NCBI GenBank assembly: GCA_004297235.1
Contig: SCUR01000299.1
Span: 1-6,608 of the forward strand
Length of the DNA: 6,608 nucleotides
Direction of reading: 5' to 3'
Source of the DNA: Candidatus Manganitrophaceae bacterium
Lineage (GTDB): Bacteria > Nitrospirota > Nitrospiria > SBBL01 > Manganitrophaceae
The position numbers and the translations under genes are program-made. This document shows positions 6,483 to 6,608 of the stretch, one piece after another. The notes under the pieces were generated by a model. The model searched no databases. It was given only the letters and a program-made list of their open reading frames with translations, and had not been told where the DNA came from. The number at the start of each line of letters is the position of its first letter. Position 1 is the first letter of the stretch.

Positions 6483-6608
6483 TTACCGGTGGCCCTTTTC
6501 TCTATCCCGGTGGTCCTGGAAAAAAATGTGGATCAGCAGCCAGGATCCTCCTCCGGCCGCCGCGAGAAAACAGAGCATCGCCAGGCCGGGGTAGCCGAGG
6601 ATGCGAAA
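6483..6608 (-). CDS. C-terminal fragment of a membrane-anchored protein, possibly UbiB/ABC1 family
   Basis: An open frame enters from the right edge (first full codon 6606-6608) and runs 41 codons to TAA at 6483-6485. It reads FRILGYPGLAML, then a hydrophobic alanine/glycine-rich stretch, then GSWLLIHIFF, and ends in a charged tail, DHRDREKGHR. One or two membrane-spanning segments followed by a short charged cytoplasmic tail fit the end of an integral or tail-anchored membrane protein. The pattern Gly-x-Pro-Gly ... Gly-x-Trp-Leu-Leu-x-x-Ile resembles the C-terminal membrane anchor of UbiB/AarF (ABC1) kinase-like proteins, but the catalytic part lies outside the window, so this assignment is tentative. 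It is convergent with the esterase-like gene, with 16 bases between the two stops and no terminator visible there. Confidence 0.65.
   Translation of the reverse strand, partial: FRILGYPGLAMLCFLAAAGGGSWLLIHIFFQDHRDREKGHR

Noticed and set aside
1..6608. A mobile element, CRISPR array, tRNA/rRNA, defence island or other novel multigene system
   Set aside because: No transposase or integrase motif, no regular spacer array, no RNA-gene fold and no co-directional cluster of unknown genes was found; strands alternate and the genes are self-standing.

Overview
This 6.6-kb window looks like an ordinary bacterial chromosome segment. It is GC-rich, and sense codons avoid TTA, CTA and TCA, which leaves long empty antisense frames. 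I cannot fix the taxonomy. The heptameric intergenic repeat, an archaeal-type ATP-dependent DNA ligase and a chromosomal erythromycin-esterase homologue would suit an environmental lineage such as Nitrospirota or a deltaproteobacterial relative, but that is inference only.

Layout. Positions 1-126 hold no gene but contain an imperfect inverted repeat (15-102) built of 7-bp units, lying just ahead of a Shine-Dalgarno and start codon. Positions 127-2721 (+) encode a complete cytosolic M1-family zinc aminopeptidase. A 229-bp gap follows, with a GC-rich hairpin right after the stop and small palindromes. Positions 2951-3367 (+) encode a 138-residue protein with an N-terminal four-cysteine zinc ribbon and a C-terminal small beta-rich module; its function is unknown. 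Positions 3433-4977 (-) encode an ATP-dependent DNA ligase convergent with it. The 133-bp divergent region 4978-5110 carries a perfect TATAAT on the ligase side, placed so close to the ATG that the ligase mRNA may be leaderless, plus short direct and inverted repeats. Positions 5111-6466 (+) encode an erythromycin-esterase-superfamily protein. At the right edge, 6483-6608 (-) is the C-terminal end of a membrane-anchored protein entering from outside the window, possibly a UbiB/ABC1-type kinase-like protein.

How the genes relate. They do not form an operon: strands alternate and each gene has its own leader. The functions (peptide turnover, nick sealing, a hydrolase-like enzyme, a probable nucleic-acid or protein-binding zinc protein) do not point to one pathway. 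I see no phage, insertion sequence, CRISPR or toxin-antitoxin feature and no clear new system. The points most worth a second look are the heptad inverted repeat, the ligase start/promoter arrangement and the small zinc-ribbon protein.
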